DNA of 64,000 nucleotides from Chryseobacterium pennae (GTDB lineage Bacteria; Bacteroidota; Bacteroidia; Flavobacteriales; Weeksellaceae): positions 186,001 through 250,000 of the forward strand of contig NZ_QNVT01000001.1 in NCBI RefSeq assembly GCF_003385515.1, given 5' to 3'. Under the pieces are notes generated by a model. The model was given only the letters and a program-made list of their open reading frames with translations. It did not search any database and was not told the DNA's origin. This document shows positions 25,335-35,279 of the stretch, piece after piece (position 1 is the stretch's first letter; each line of letters starts with the position of its first letter). The position numbers were made by a program, and so were the translations under genes.

Positions 25335-27428
25335 ATGAAAAAATATCTACTGGTTTTTCTAATTTTCATCACCCAAATGGTTTTTGCACAACAGGACTGC
25401 ATCACAGCGATCCCTATATGCAGCGATGCAGAAATCTCATTAAAACCAAATGGAAGTGGAAGCGTAAAAGAAGGAAGCGGCTGTCTAAGCAGTGAGAGTA
25501 ATTCTATCTGGTTTACCTTCAGCATACAAACAGCAGGAACTTTAACCTTCCTTATCACCCCCCTGGGACCTAAGGCCTATGACATTGATTATGACTTTGC
25601 ATTATATGGACCTAACCACAGCTGCAGCAATCCCAGAGAAACCCCTTTAAGATGTTCATATGCGGGAATGGGCAACTTAATAAACAGACCTCTTACAGGT
25701 CTTAATATGACCGCCACAGAAACCACAGAAGGAGGTGGTGGAATCGGTTTCGTCAAATACATTGATGTACTTCCTGGAGAAGTATATCATTTACTTTTAA
25801 ATAACTATTCCACAGAAATCGCTCCTTTCAAATTAAGCTTTGGAGGAACAGCAACACTACTTACTCCTTTTGATAATAACTCATTAAAAATTTACCAACC
25901 TTTTCCGTTTTTAAAGCCTGGTGCTAAACTAGATGGCGATATTGACATTTGTGGTGATCCGGTAACTTTTGATTTTTCTACATTATCAAATCATATCAGA
26001 AACAACAATCCTAATTTTGTTATAAAATATTATCGTAGTGCTGTTGATGCAATGAATGATTATGACCCTATCACAAGTCCTATTCCAGTTAACACGACAA
26101 CAAAATATACTTATTCTATTTCTTACGCAGATCCGACCAAACCTGTCAGCTTTTTAAATCAGTGCAGGGAATTTGGAGACATTAATTTTGTTGACAGATC
26201 ATTCAAACTTACCGACGCAACCCTTACTTCATGTAGTAACAACAAGTCAGGGACAGCACTATATGACCTATCCACTGCAACCATAGGTCTCACCCCTAAT
26301 CTTACGGTAAAGTATTACCCTTCAATGTATGATCTTTCCCACGGTACCAACGAAATAACCAACCCTTATCAATATGTTGCCGCAGAAGGTTCTGTCTTTT
26401 TAAAAGCAACGAATGAATTTAGCTGTATAACTATTACAGAAATTAAATTAAAATTCTATCCACTGGTAGAAGTCCTGGATGGCGCTGAACTCACAGCATG
26501 TTTCATAGAATCTAACCCTTCTACAGGTTTGTTTAATCTCGATAACGCTCCTGTTAACACACCAGCTTCCGGCACAGAGAAGAAATATTACCCTTCAATG
26601 GCTGACGCTGTAGATGCTACTAATGAAATCACAAATCCTAAAACCTATATAGCACCAACCGGCGTAGTATATGTAAGGGTATATGACAACCGCGGATGTT
26701 TCAACGTAACTAAAGTAGCACTTAAAGTACTTCCTCCAGTAACTTCCAACGTCCTTAAGGATAAAATCATCTGTATGGAAGATAAAACCACTTTGGATGC
26801 AGGACCTGGATTCAAAAAATATGAATGGAGCACCGGAGCAACTACACAAGTCATCAGTAATGTAGGGGTAGGTACTTATTGGGTAAAACTTACAACTGGT
26901 GAATGTGTCACTAAACAATCTGTAAGTATATATCCATCTGAACAACCTGTAATAGCAAGTATTGATATTGCAACTACTACATTAACCGTAAATGTACTAG
27001 GTGGTACACCTGATTATAAGTATTCTATAGACAATGTTGTCTGGCAGGATACCAATGTATTTAACAATCTTCCAAGAGGAAGCTATAAGGTCTACGTAAA
27101 AGACGCTTATAATTGTGACCCTATTGTGGTTTCAGTATTGGTTCCTAATATTGTAAATGTTATTACACCAAACGGAGATGGCATCAATGACACTCTGGAT
27201 TATTCAGCAATTGCAGACAAACAGAATCTGACACTGAATATCTTCGACAGATATGGTGTGAAAATTCACCAGGCTGATAAATCCAACGGATACAAATGGG
27301 ATGGAACTATTGGCGGCAAGAAAATACCGACAGGTACTTACTGGTATTCTTTAACCTGGAATGAGAACGACAGAAAGAACACTCCTTTCAAATTCTCAGG
27401 ATGGATTATTGTAAAAAACAGAGAGTAA
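25335..27428 (+). CDS. T9SS type-B substrate (gliding-motility-associated C-terminal domain)
   Basis: A 697-residue surface or secreted protein. Signal peptide ends VFA (residue about 18). The N-terminal part begins QQDCITAIPICSD and has a beta-sandwich look with a SSESNSIWFTF motif. Two internal repeats of about 90 aa (starting near residues 295 and 385) carry the TLTSCSNN / ELTACFIES Cys and KYYPSM motifs. A PKD/SprB-like segment and the C-terminal CHU_C sorting domain follow (NVITPNGDGINDTLDY to the end), which directs export by the type IX system. The N-terminus differs from the two paralogues at 29929 and 32234 while the repeats and tail match, suggesting domain shuffling. Terminator at 27453. 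Confidence 0.9.
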   Translation: MKKYLLVFLIFITQMVFAQQDCITAIPICSDAEISLKPNGSGSVKEGSGCLSSESNSIWFTFSIQTAGTLTFLITPLGPKAYDIDYDFALYGPNHSCSNPRETPLRCSYAGMGNLINRPLTGLNMTATETTEGGGGIGFVKYIDVLPGEVYHLLLNNYSTEIAPFKLSFGGTATLLTPFDNNSLKIYQPFPFLKPGAKLDGDIDICGDPVTFDFSTLSNHIRNNNPNFVIKYYRSAVDAMNDYDPITSPIPVNTTTKYTYSISYADPTKPVSFLNQCREFGDINFVDRSFKLTDATLTSCSNNKSGTALYDLSTATIGLTPNLTVKYYPSMYDLSHGTNEITNPYQYVAAEGSVFLKATNEFSCITITEIKLKFYPLVEVLDGAELTACFIESNPSTGLFNLDNAPVNTPASGTEKKYYPSMADAVDATNEITNPKTYIAPTGVVYVRVYDNRGCFNVTKVALKVLPPVTSNVLKDKIICMEDKTTLDAGPGFKKYEWSTGATTQVISNVGVGTYWVKLTTGECVTKQSVSIYPSEQPVIASIDIATTTLTVNVLGGTPDYKYSIDNVVWQDTNVFNNLPRGSYKVYVKDAYNCDPIVVSVLVPNIVNVITPNGDGINDTLDYSAIADKQNLTLNIFDRYGVKIHQADKSNGYKWDGTIGGKKIPTGTYWYSLTWNENDRKNTPFKFSGWIIVKNRE

Positions 27429-27452
27429 TCCCTAATCCACATCATAAAAAAA

Positions 27453-27478
27453 TCACCTCACTCGAGGTGATTTTTTTT
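27453..27478. terminator. Terminator of the T9SS substrate at 25335
   Basis: 7-bp stem TCACCTC/GAGGTGA (27453-27459 with 27464-27470), extended by A-T pairs on the outside, with a run of eight T. Confidence 0.85.
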
Positions 27479-27569
27479 ATCAACACACCCAACACCCTAT
27501 TGGTCGTATTTTCACAAAGACTGCTAATAATTTGTTGAATACTATTTTTTAAATATTTTTTAAATAAGC

Positions 27570-27577
27570 TATCTTTG
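27570..27577 (+). promoter_or_regulatory. -7 element (TATCTTTG) four bases before the dnaB start codon
   Basis: Perfect TAnnTTTG match with four bases (CACC) before the ATG at 27582. It implies a leaderless or near-leaderless transcript. No good -33 box. Confidence 0.55.
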
Positions 27578-27581
27578 CACC

Positions 27582-29168
27582 ATGGCGCAGAAAGAAACAT
27601 TATCATCCCTTACCCACGGAAATTTTGCAAAAGAGCTATCTATTGCGGATGGGAAGATGCCTCCTAATGCAGTGGATTTTGAAAGACTTGTTATCGGAAC
27701 TTTTTTGATTGACAAAAAGGGTCTTGACCATTCCATTGACCTTCTTACCTCGGAAGTATTTTATGATCCCAGACATCAGGTAATTTTCTCTACTATTTTG
27801 AAGCTTTATGAAGGCAACCATCCGGTAGACTTAATGACAATCATTCAGGAACTTAAAAAAGAGGATAAATTAAGTCAGGCAGGTGGAGATCATTATATTA
27901 TCGACCTTACTATGGGAGTAAGTTCATCCGCCCATATTGAGTATCATGTCCGCGTCATTCTTGAAAAATATATTTTAAGAAGTCTTATTAATGTTTCCGC
28001 GAATGTGATTGATTCCTCATATAAAGAATCAACTGATGTATTTGAACTTCTGGATAAAGCAGAACAGTCTTTCTTTGAAATTACGAACGGAACAATTAAA
28101 AAGGGATTCGATACCGCCAACTCATTGGTAAAACAAGCTATTGACACCATCAAATCTTTAAAAGACAAAGAGGGACTTTCTGGTGTTCCTTCAGGATTCA
28201 GAGATATAGACAAAGAAACCGGAGGCTGGCAGAATTCTGACCTTATTATCATTGCAGCACGTCCGGCGATGGGGAAAACAGCATTCCTTCTTTCGATGGC
28301 AAGAAATATTGCGGTAGGCCACAAAATTCCCATGGCTCTGTTCTCTCTCGAGATGGCATCTGTACAGCTTATCACCAGAATGATTGCCTCGGAAACAAGA
28401 ATCTCCTCGGAAAAACTTCGAAAGGGAACTCTTGATGATGAAGAATGGCAAAGACTATTCTCCAACGTATCCGAATTGGAAAATGCACCTTTATATATTG
28501 ACGAAACTCCATCACTTTCGATTTTCGATTTCCGTGCAAAATGCCGAAGACTGGTAATGCAACACGGAGTAAGGGTGATCATGGTTGACTACCTTCAGCT
28601 GATGACAGCCGGCAGCAGCGGAAAAGGAGTTGGAAACCGTGAACAGGAGATCTCCATGATTTCCCGTTCATTAAAGGCTATTGCAAAAGAATTGAACGTA
28701 CCCGTTATTGCACTTTCTCAGCTTTCAAGAAGTGTGGAAACCCGTCCGGGAAAAAGACCTCAGCTTTCTGACCTGAGGGAATCCGGTGCGATTGAGCAGG
28801 ATGCGGATATTGTATCTTTCATTTTCAGACCTGAATATTATAAAATTACGGTATGGGATAATGATGATGAAGGACAGGAAACATCTACTGAAAACCAGGC
28901 GGAACTAATTATCGCAAAACACAGGAATGGTGCAACGGCTGACGTTAGATTATCTTTCTTAAAGCATTTCGCAAAATTCGGAGACATTGAAGCAGCCCTT
29001 GATGGAGGCATGGGTGGTGGATACCCTTCAAATTTTGGTGAGCCAAGTGGTTTTGACAAAATCAAGACAACAATACAACCGGGAGCAGCATTTGATCTTC
29101 CGGACAGTTCAAAACTTTCAGGATCATCTATGAATGATTTTGATGATGATGATGATTTTCCGTTTTAG
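27582..29168 (+). CDS. dnaB: Replicative DNA helicase
   Basis: Hexameric helicase that unwinds DNA at the replication fork. 528 aa: N-terminal DnaB domain (PPNAVDFERLVIGTFL, residues about 27-130), linker helix, and a RecA-like C-terminal ATPase with Walker A (ARPAMGKTAF, near residue 226), Walker B (VIMVDYLQLM) and the arginine-rich end (HRNGATADVRLSF). The acidic tail ends in DDDDDFPF, similar to the acidic end of some single-strand binding proteins (inference). A start at M26 is possible, but the upstream promoter fits the longer form. Confidence 0.96.
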   Translation: MAQKETLSSLTHGNFAKELSIADGKMPPNAVDFERLVIGTFLIDKKGLDHSIDLLTSEVFYDPRHQVIFSTILKLYEGNHPVDLMTIIQELKKEDKLSQAGGDHYIIDLTMGVSSSAHIEYHVRVILEKYILRSLINVSANVIDSSYKESTDVFELLDKAEQSFFEITNGTIKKGFDTANSLVKQAIDTIKSLKDKEGLSGVPSGFRDIDKETGGWQNSDLIIIAARPAMGKTAFLLSMARNIAVGHKIPMALFSLEMASVQLITRMIASETRISSEKLRKGTLDDEEWQRLFSNVSELENAPLYIDETPSLSIFDFRAKCRRLVMQHGVRVIMVDYLQLMTAGSSGKGVGNREQEISMISRSLKAIAKELNVPVIALSQLSRSVETRPGKRPQLSDLRESGAIEQDADIVSFIFRPEYYKITVWDNDDEGQETSTENQAELIIAKHRNGATADVRLSFLKHFAKFGDIEAALDGGMGGGYPSNFGEPSGFDKIKTTIQPGAAFDLPDSSKLSGSSMNDFDDDDDFPF

Positions 29169-29290
29169 ACTTTAGAATCACCCCTAAAACTTACGGGAAC
29201 TCAATATAAAAATGAATTCTTCTTCATCAAAAGATTTCACCCCATTTTTGTAATATCATCAGTTTAATACAATTCAATTATACAACAGAT

Positions 29291-29767
29291 TTGAGAATCG
29301 AAATTTATACAGACGGCGCATGCAGCGGAAATCCGGGAAAAGGCGGATATGGAATTCTCATGCGTGTTCCCGAAAAAAACTACCAGAAAACATTCTCTAA
29401 GGGATTTCGTAAAACCACAAATAACAGAATGGAACTTCTGGCCGTGATTTCAGCACTGGAGAAACTGAAATCTACAGAAAATGACATTCATGTTTATACT
29501 GACAGCAAGTATGTAGCGGATGCTGTTAATCAGAACTGGATCACCGGATGGATTAAGAGAGGCTGGAAAAATGTAAAGAACCCTGACCTCTGGAAGAAAT
29601 TTATAGAGCAATACAACATCCATAAACCTACAATGCATTGGGTAAAAGGCCATGCCGGGCATTTCGAGAATGAGCTTTGTGACAAATTAGCAGTGGCTGC
29701 AGCAGGCTCTGCAGATCTTGAAATTGATACTTACTTTGAAGGATTGGAAAACAATTCGCTCTTTTAA
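29291..29767 (+). CDS. rnhA: Ribonuclease HI
   Basis: Cuts the RNA strand of RNA-DNA hybrids. The 158 aa length is typical. The catalytic Asp-Glu-Asp-Asp set is visible (YTDGACSGNPG, NRMELLAV, YTDSKYV and the downstream ENELCDKLA), with the HAGHFEN His. No ATG precedes the first conserved residues: the start must be the TTG at 29291, since the RIEIYTDG strand begins immediately after. It may be co-transcribed with dnaB, 122 bases upstream, as no terminator is visible between them. Confidence 0.93.
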   Translation: MRIEIYTDGACSGNPGKGGYGILMRVPEKNYQKTFSKGFRKTTNNRMELLAVISALEKLKSTENDIHVYTDSKYVADAVNQNWITGWIKRGWKNVKNPDLWKKFIEQYNIHKPTMHWVKGHAGHFENELCDKLAVAAAGSADLEIDTYFEGLENNSLF

Positions 29768-29928
29768 TTTAATTAACATAAATCCATAATAACACGTACA
29801 AGATTTACTACTTTATCATAAAAAACAACATTTTTTGAATAATAATTAATTTTTTTAACAAAATTAACATTAAATACATATTTATTGATTAGGATTTAAT
29901 ATATTTACATCATCTAAATCCCAGTGAA

Positions 29929-32196
29929 ATGAATAAAAATTTATTGTTTTATTTCTCTATTCTTTTATTTACCCTGTCTGGAAAATCCTTTGCCCAGACC
30001 TATCAGCTCACCGGAAATCCGATCAACACGACAGGATGGACTATAGTACCTAGCGCAGCTGCAAATACAGATTTCATCATGCTCACCGATGACTTAACCA
30101 ATAAAGCAGGCGCCATAAAACTAAACGATCCCATTAATTTAAAGTATTGTGACAAGTGGAGAGTTGAATTTGATTTTAGAATTGACGGAAACGGAACTTC
30201 TTCCGGCAAAGGAGATGGATTTGCATTCTGGTATCTTGCCAATCCTCCTATTACCAGTCAACAAGGAGCAGGATTGGGAATTCCACAAAACGCAACGGGC
30301 CTTATCATAGGTTTTGATATCTACAATAATATGGCAGGGGGCGGCCTGATGAGTAAGGTTCATGTTGCCTACGGAGTAGTTCCCAATACAACAGATTCAA
30401 ATGGGTTAGAATATTACAACACAGCAGGAAGTTCATTCCATTCACCCGATCTTAATTCTACTCAACCTTTTGTAGGGTCCACTTATAAACATGTTGAAGT
30501 TACAGGAGTAACAGATCCAAATATTCCAACCAACTGGATTATTACGGTAAAGATAGATGGCAACACAATTACATCACAATCATTCATTCCTTCAGCAGGA
30601 GCAGCCACTATGACCCAGGGATATTTTGGATTTTCAGCATCTACCGGAGCTGCAAGTGCTAAGCATTCTATTAAAAATGTAAAAATATATACCGACAAAG
30701 TCTCCATTTTAAAGACTTTAGCAACTCAGTCTTTCTGTCCTAATCCTACAACCGGATTTGGAAGTGTGAATCTAACTGACTTCAACGCTCAATTTGTTGC
30801 CAATCCAGGAAATTATACTTTTACTTATTATCCTCAGGGAAGCTCTACACCCATAGCTAATCCTAGCAATTATGAATTTAACACCAACAAAACAATAACC
30901 ATTGTTATTAAAGATAATGCAGGAGTGCTTTGTGACAATCCTGATGGAAAAATTCAGCTAGATTTAAGCCCTTTTAAGGCTAATGACAAAACACTTACTG
31001 AATGTAATAACAATAAAAAAGGCACTGCTACTTTCAACCTAAACTCAGCCAATGTCACAGATGTTCCGGGAGTCACAAAGAAATATTACAAAACACTCAG
31101 TGATTTAAATTCCGGAGCTAATGAAATTTTAAATCCGGATAATTATATTTCTGCACCGGGAACAGTTTACGTAAAAGTAACCACTCCTCTGGGATGCACC
31201 GGCTCTGCAAAAATTGATCTTACTTTTTATCCCGACACTCCAGTAAAGGAAGCTACTATACAATCCTGTTTTATTGAAAACAATATCACAAATGCTATTT
31301 TTAATTTGACCATAGCAAATGTCACTTCACTAACCAGCGGTGTCAATAAGAAATATTACGCTACAATTGCTAATGCGCTTAATGAAACTAATGAGATCAC
31401 TGATCCTTATCAATATACATCAACCAGTACAGCGGTATACGTAAAAGTGACGGATGCTAATAGCTGTTTTGCTATTGCCAAGATCAACCTTGCAGTACTT
31501 CCACCAGTTAAATCAGCCATTCTTAAAGATAAAACTATTTGTATCGAAAATAAAACAGATCTGGATGCAGGACCAGGCTTTGACGAATATATATGGAGCA
31601 CCGGAGCTACTACTTCCACCATAAAGGATGTGAGTGTAGGAACCTACTGGGTTAAACTCAGAACAGGAAACTGTTTCACAACTCAGATCATCAATGTAAA
31701 ACCTGCTCCAAATCCTGTAATCTCCAACATTGACATTCATAATAATACAATTGCCGTTAATGTTTCAGGAGGAACACCACCTTATCAGTATTCATTAGAC
31801 GGAACCAACTGGCAGATATCAAATACGTTCATAGGTTTGGCCAGAGGTGAAGTAAAGGTTTTTGTAAAAGACCTCTATAACTGCCCGCCTACAGAAGTTC
31901 AGATTACAGTTCCCAACCTCATCAATGTGATCACCCCTAATGGTGACAACAAAAATGATTTCATTGACTATTCCGCATTGTCCTACAAGAAAAACTTAGT
32001 CTTCACAGTATACGACCGATATGGGAACAAACTTTATGAAGCGAACAAAATAAGAAATTACACTTGGGATGGAAAAGCTTATGGTAAAAAGATACCTTCT
32101 GCTACTTATTGGTATACAATCTCATGGAATGAAAACAATAAAAATAGTACAGAAACAAAATACTCAGGCTGGGTATTAGTAAAAAATATGGAATAA
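29929..32196 (+). CDS. T9SS type-B substrate with L-type lectin-like domain
   Basis: 755 aa. Signal peptide ends SFA (residue about 23). The N-terminal domain (about 25-260) has features of bacterial legume-lectin-like domains: an EFDFRIDGNG strand, GDGFAFWYLANPP, GLGIPQNATGLIIGFDIYN and KHVEVTGVTD. Two tandem repeats of about 90 aa, with Cys-containing starts (TLTECNNN, TIQSCFIEN) and KKYY centres, precede a C-terminal CHU_C domain (NVITPNGDNKNDFIDY to end) for T9SS export. Likely a surface carbohydrate-binding adhesin. It is 37 bases before a close paralogue and co-transcribed with it. Confidence 0.9.
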   Translation: MNKNLLFYFSILLFTLSGKSFAQTYQLTGNPINTTGWTIVPSAAANTDFIMLTDDLTNKAGAIKLNDPINLKYCDKWRVEFDFRIDGNGTSSGKGDGFAFWYLANPPITSQQGAGLGIPQNATGLIIGFDIYNNMAGGGLMSKVHVAYGVVPNTTDSNGLEYYNTAGSSFHSPDLNSTQPFVGSTYKHVEVTGVTDPNIPTNWIITVKIDGNTITSQSFIPSAGAATMTQGYFGFSASTGAASAKHSIKNVKIYTDKVSILKTLATQSFCPNPTTGFGSVNLTDFNAQFVANPGNYTFTYYPQGSSTPIANPSNYEFNTNKTITIVIKDNAGVLCDNPDGKIQLDLSPFKANDKTLTECNNNKKGTATFNLNSANVTDVPGVTKKYYKTLSDLNSGANEILNPDNYISAPGTVYVKVTTPLGCTGSAKIDLTFYPDTPVKEATIQSCFIENNITNAIFNLTIANVTSLTSGVNKKYYATIANALNETNEITDPYQYTSTSTAVYVKVTDANSCFAIAKINLAVLPPVKSAILKDKTICIENKTDLDAGPGFDEYIWSTGATTSTIKDVSVGTYWVKLRTGNCFTTQIINVKPAPNPVISNIDIHNNTIAVNVSGGTPPYQYSLDGTNWQISNTFIGLARGEVKVFVKDLYNCPPTEVQITVPNLINVITPNGDNKNDFIDYSALSYKKNLVFTVYDRYGNKLYEANKIRNYTWDGKAYGKKIPSATYWYTISWNENNKNSTETKYSGWVLVKNME

Positions 32197-32233
32197 ACAT
32201 TAATACAAATAACAACGTCACAATCCTTCCACT

Positions 32234-34498
32234 ATGAAAAAAAATCTACTCTTTTTTTTACTGGGTATTTTACTATGCTTGCCAGAAAGAGCTTCTTCTC
32301 AAACCTATCAACTTACCGGAAACCCCGTAAATACTACAGGTTGGGATCTTGTTTCAGATGCTGTTGTAAGCGGAGATTTTATAAGACTTACTACAGACCA
32401 AACAAGCAAGTATGGAGCCATAAAACTATCTACCCCAATTACCTTAAGCTATTGTGATAAATGGAAAGTAGAATTTGATTTTAGAATTGACGGAAACGGA
32501 ACAACACAGTTTGGACGTGGAGATGGCTTTACATTCTGGTATCTGGCTAATCCTCCAACAGGTTTTGTATCAGGAGGAGGTCTAGGAATTCCAGCCAATG
32601 CATCAGGACTAATGGTAGGTTTTGATATTTTTAATAATACTACGGAGGGCCAGATGAGTAAAGTACACGTTTTATATGGTACAAACAATACTGCCGGCAG
32701 CAATATAGAATACAACAATACTCCAGGCAGCACATTTCATTCTCCGGACCTGAATCCCACACAGCCCTTTGTAGGCAATACTTACAAACACGTTGAAGTA
32801 AACGGGGAAACAGACCTTACCAATCCCACAAACTGGATTATTAAAATCAAAATAGACGGTGTTCTCATCGCAGACCAGTCGTTTGCTCCTTCTGGGAATG
32901 CCGTAGGGATGTCACAAGGATATTTTGGTTTTTCAGCTGCAACAGGAGGCGCCAGTGCCAGACATTCTATTCAGAATGCAAAGGTTTATGTAGATAAAGT
33001 TCCTATTTTAAACAATACTATAAAACCATTTGTTTGTACCAACCCTGCAACAGGAAACGGAACCGTAGACCTTACATCATACAATACACAATTTGTAAAC
33101 AATCCCGGAAACTATACCTTCACCTATTACCTACTGGGATCCGCCACCCCTATTGCCAATCCTACCAGCTTTCAATATACAGGCAATACCACCATTAAAG
33201 TAATTGTTAAAGATCCCACATCAACACTTTGTGATAATGGAGATGGCATCATACAACTGGAGCCCACACCATTTGCAGCAACAGACGCTACTCTTACCGA
33301 ATGTAACAATAACAATGGCGGAGTTGGAATATTTGATCTCAATTCAGCGGCAGTTACTACCTTGACCGGTGTTACCAAAGAATTTTATCCAAGCATCTAT
33401 GATCTGAATGCCAGCACTAATCAGATTCCTAATCCAGCAGCCTACACCGCTCCCCCAGGAATTATCTACGTAAGGGTAATTACAGCACAGGGATGTGTAA
33501 GCACGGCTAAAATTACCCTGAAGACCCATCCGGTTGTAGCCGTTCATGATGTTAATATAGAATCATGTTTTATAGAAAGCAATCCATTAACAGCCTCTTT
33601 TAATCTTATCAATGCAGGTGTAGTTCCGAACCCGGCAGCATTTACAAAAAAATACTATCCATCATTAACAGACGCTCTTAACGGAACTAACGAAATAACA
33701 AACCCAGGTGCATACATTGCTCCTAATGGAGTTGCTTACGTTAAGGTTTTTGATACCAAAGGATGTTTTTCAATTGCTAAGCTCACTCTAACAGTTAATC
33801 CTCCGACCCCTTCAAGAGTATTAAATGACAAAATTATCTGTATGGAAAGTAAAACAACATTGGATGCGGGTCCAGGATTCAAAAGTTACGAATGGAGCAC
33901 AGGAGCTACTACACAGTCTATTAAAAATGTTGGTGTTGGCATCTATTGGGTAAAATTAAAAACCGGAGAATGTATCACTACACAAACCGTAAAAGTAATC
34001 CCATCAGAAAGTCCGGTTATCTCCAGCATAGATATTTCCGGAGCAAATGTCACCGTTCACGTTAATGGAGGAATGCCTCCTTATCAATATTCATTAGATA
34101 ATATAACCTGGCAGGATTCCAATGTATTCACCAATATTACAAGAGGAATAGCTAAAATATATGTAAAGGATAATTATAACTGCGAACCTATTATAATCAA
34201 TGTCACGATTCCTAATCTTGTTAATATCATTACGCCCAATGAGGATGGCATTAATGACACCATTGATTATTCAGCTCTTGCAATGAAGCCCAATCTGGAT
34301 GTCAATATTTATGACAGGTACGGGGTACAGGTTTTCAAGGCAGACAAAACCAATGGTTACAGATGGAATGGTACAGCCAACGGAAGAAAAGTACCTACCG
34401 GAAGTTACTGGTATTCCGTTTCATGGAATGAGCATAATAATAACAAGAATACCCTTGTCAACTTTACAGGCTGGATCATTGTTAAAAACAGAAATTAA
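32234..34498 (+). CDS. T9SS type-B substrate with L-type lectin-like domain (paralogue)
   Basis: 754 aa, same architecture as the gene at 29929: signal peptide (to about residue 22), lectin-like domain with EFDFRIDGNG, GDGFTFWYLANPP and GLGIPANASGLMVGFDI, two Cys/KKYYP repeats and a CHU_C tail. Here the sorting domain reads ITPNEDGINDT, where the others have TPNGDG or TPNGDN. The two lectins are tandem duplicates that have diverged in the sugar-facing loops, which would fit different ligands (inference). Confidence 0.9.
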   Translation: MKKNLLFFLLGILLCLPERASSQTYQLTGNPVNTTGWDLVSDAVVSGDFIRLTTDQTSKYGAIKLSTPITLSYCDKWKVEFDFRIDGNGTTQFGRGDGFTFWYLANPPTGFVSGGGLGIPANASGLMVGFDIFNNTTEGQMSKVHVLYGTNNTAGSNIEYNNTPGSTFHSPDLNPTQPFVGNTYKHVEVNGETDLTNPTNWIIKIKIDGVLIADQSFAPSGNAVGMSQGYFGFSAATGGASARHSIQNAKVYVDKVPILNNTIKPFVCTNPATGNGTVDLTSYNTQFVNNPGNYTFTYYLLGSATPIANPTSFQYTGNTTIKVIVKDPTSTLCDNGDGIIQLEPTPFAATDATLTECNNNNGGVGIFDLNSAAVTTLTGVTKEFYPSIYDLNASTNQIPNPAAYTAPPGIIYVRVITAQGCVSTAKITLKTHPVVAVHDVNIESCFIESNPLTASFNLINAGVVPNPAAFTKKYYPSLTDALNGTNEITNPGAYIAPNGVAYVKVFDTKGCFSIAKLTLTVNPPTPSRVLNDKIICMESKTTLDAGPGFKSYEWSTGATTQSIKNVGVGIYWVKLKTGECITTQTVKVIPSESPVISSIDISGANVTVHVNGGMPPYQYSLDNITWQDSNVFTNITRGIAKIYVKDNYNCEPIIINVTIPNLVNIITPNEDGINDTIDYSALAMKPNLDVNIYDRYGVQVFKADKTNGYRWNGTANGRKVPTGSYWYSVSWNEHNNNKNTLVNFTGWIIVKNRN

Positions 34499-34525
34499 TC
34501 ACATTTATCATTCATATTAAAAGAG

Positions 34526-34552
34526 TCACTCTGCTATGCAGGGTGATTTTTT
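34526..34552 (+). terminator. Terminator of the lectin operon
   Basis: 9-bp stem with one G-U pair (34526-34534 with 34538-34546), TAT loop and six T. Confidence 0.8.
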
Positions 34553-34610
34553 GCTTTAAATTAAGCGGATATATTTCCTTTTAAAAGCCCCTTTATTCAT
34601 ATTCAATGCT

Positions 34611-34618
34611 TAAATTTG
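34611..34618 (+). promoter_or_regulatory. -7 element (TAAATTTG) four bases before the nitroreductase start codon
   Basis: Perfect TAnnTTTG match with four bases (TCCT) before the ATG at 34623. The start is secure because MNYLEALSRRYSVKKF is the family's normal N-terminus, so a leaderless transcript is likely if the promoter is used. Confidence 0.55.
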
Positions 34619-34622
34619 TCCT

Positions 34623-35249
34623 ATGAATTATTTGGAAGCTTTAAGCAGAAGATATTCTGTAAAAAAATTTAATACTCAAATTATTCCTCAGGAAACACTA
34701 CACAACATTCTTGAGTCAGGAAAACTGTCTGCAAGCTCTCTTGGGCTTCAGCCATACAAGATCGTTGTTGTTGAAAGTGAAGAAATGAAGCAGAAGTTAA
34801 TTCCTGCTTTTTATAACCCATCTCAGATCTCTACATGTTCTCATCTTATTGTCATTATTTCAAAGAAAACAATTGAAGAGAACTATATCAAGGGATATTT
34901 TAACCATATTTCCGAGGTAAGAGAAACTCCTCTTGAGCAGCTTGATCCATTCAAAAACAGCATTAAGCAGCATATCAATCAAAAAACACAGGATGAAATT
35001 TTCAACTGGGCCGAAAAGCAGTCATATATCGTATTAGCCAATCTGATGTACGCTGCAGCAATTGAAAACATAGATTCATGCCCAATGGAAGGCTTCCGAC
35101 AGGATCTGATAGAAGAGATTCTGAATATCAATCCCGAAACAGAAAAAGTAACCGTTACCCTCGCTTTAGGCTACCGTTCTGAAGAAGATTACTTCCAGCA
35201 CATGAAAAAAGTAAGAAAACCAAACGAAAAATTGTTTAAATTTATTTAA
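34623..35249 (+). CDS. NAD(P)H-dependent nitroreductase-family oxidoreductase
   Basis: A 208-aa FMN-dependent oxidoreductase of the NfsB/nitroreductase family. The N-terminal RRYSVKKFN binds FMN phosphate, LSASSLGLQPYKIVVVE is the usual substrate-loop segment, and CPMEGFRQD, with a conserved Gly-Phe near the flavin, is intact. Physiological substrate unknown; such enzymes reduce quinones and nitro compounds in vitro. It precedes nadB by 30 bases and may be transcribed with it. Confidence 0.9.
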   Translation: MNYLEALSRRYSVKKFNTQIIPQETLHNILESGKLSASSLGLQPYKIVVVESEEMKQKLIPAFYNPSQISTCSHLIVIISKKTIEENYIKGYFNHISEVRETPLEQLDPFKNSIKQHINQKTQDEIFNWAEKQSYIVLANLMYAAAIENIDSCPMEGFRQDLIEEILNINPETEKVTVTLALGYRSEEDYFQHMKKVRKPNEKLFKFI

Positions 35250-35279
35250 TATTTAAATGATTGTATCTAAAGCAAGCAC

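Noticed and set aside
27944..28582. 212-codon minus-strand frame opposite dnaB
   Set aside because: A shadow of the dnaB reading frame without start context or family.
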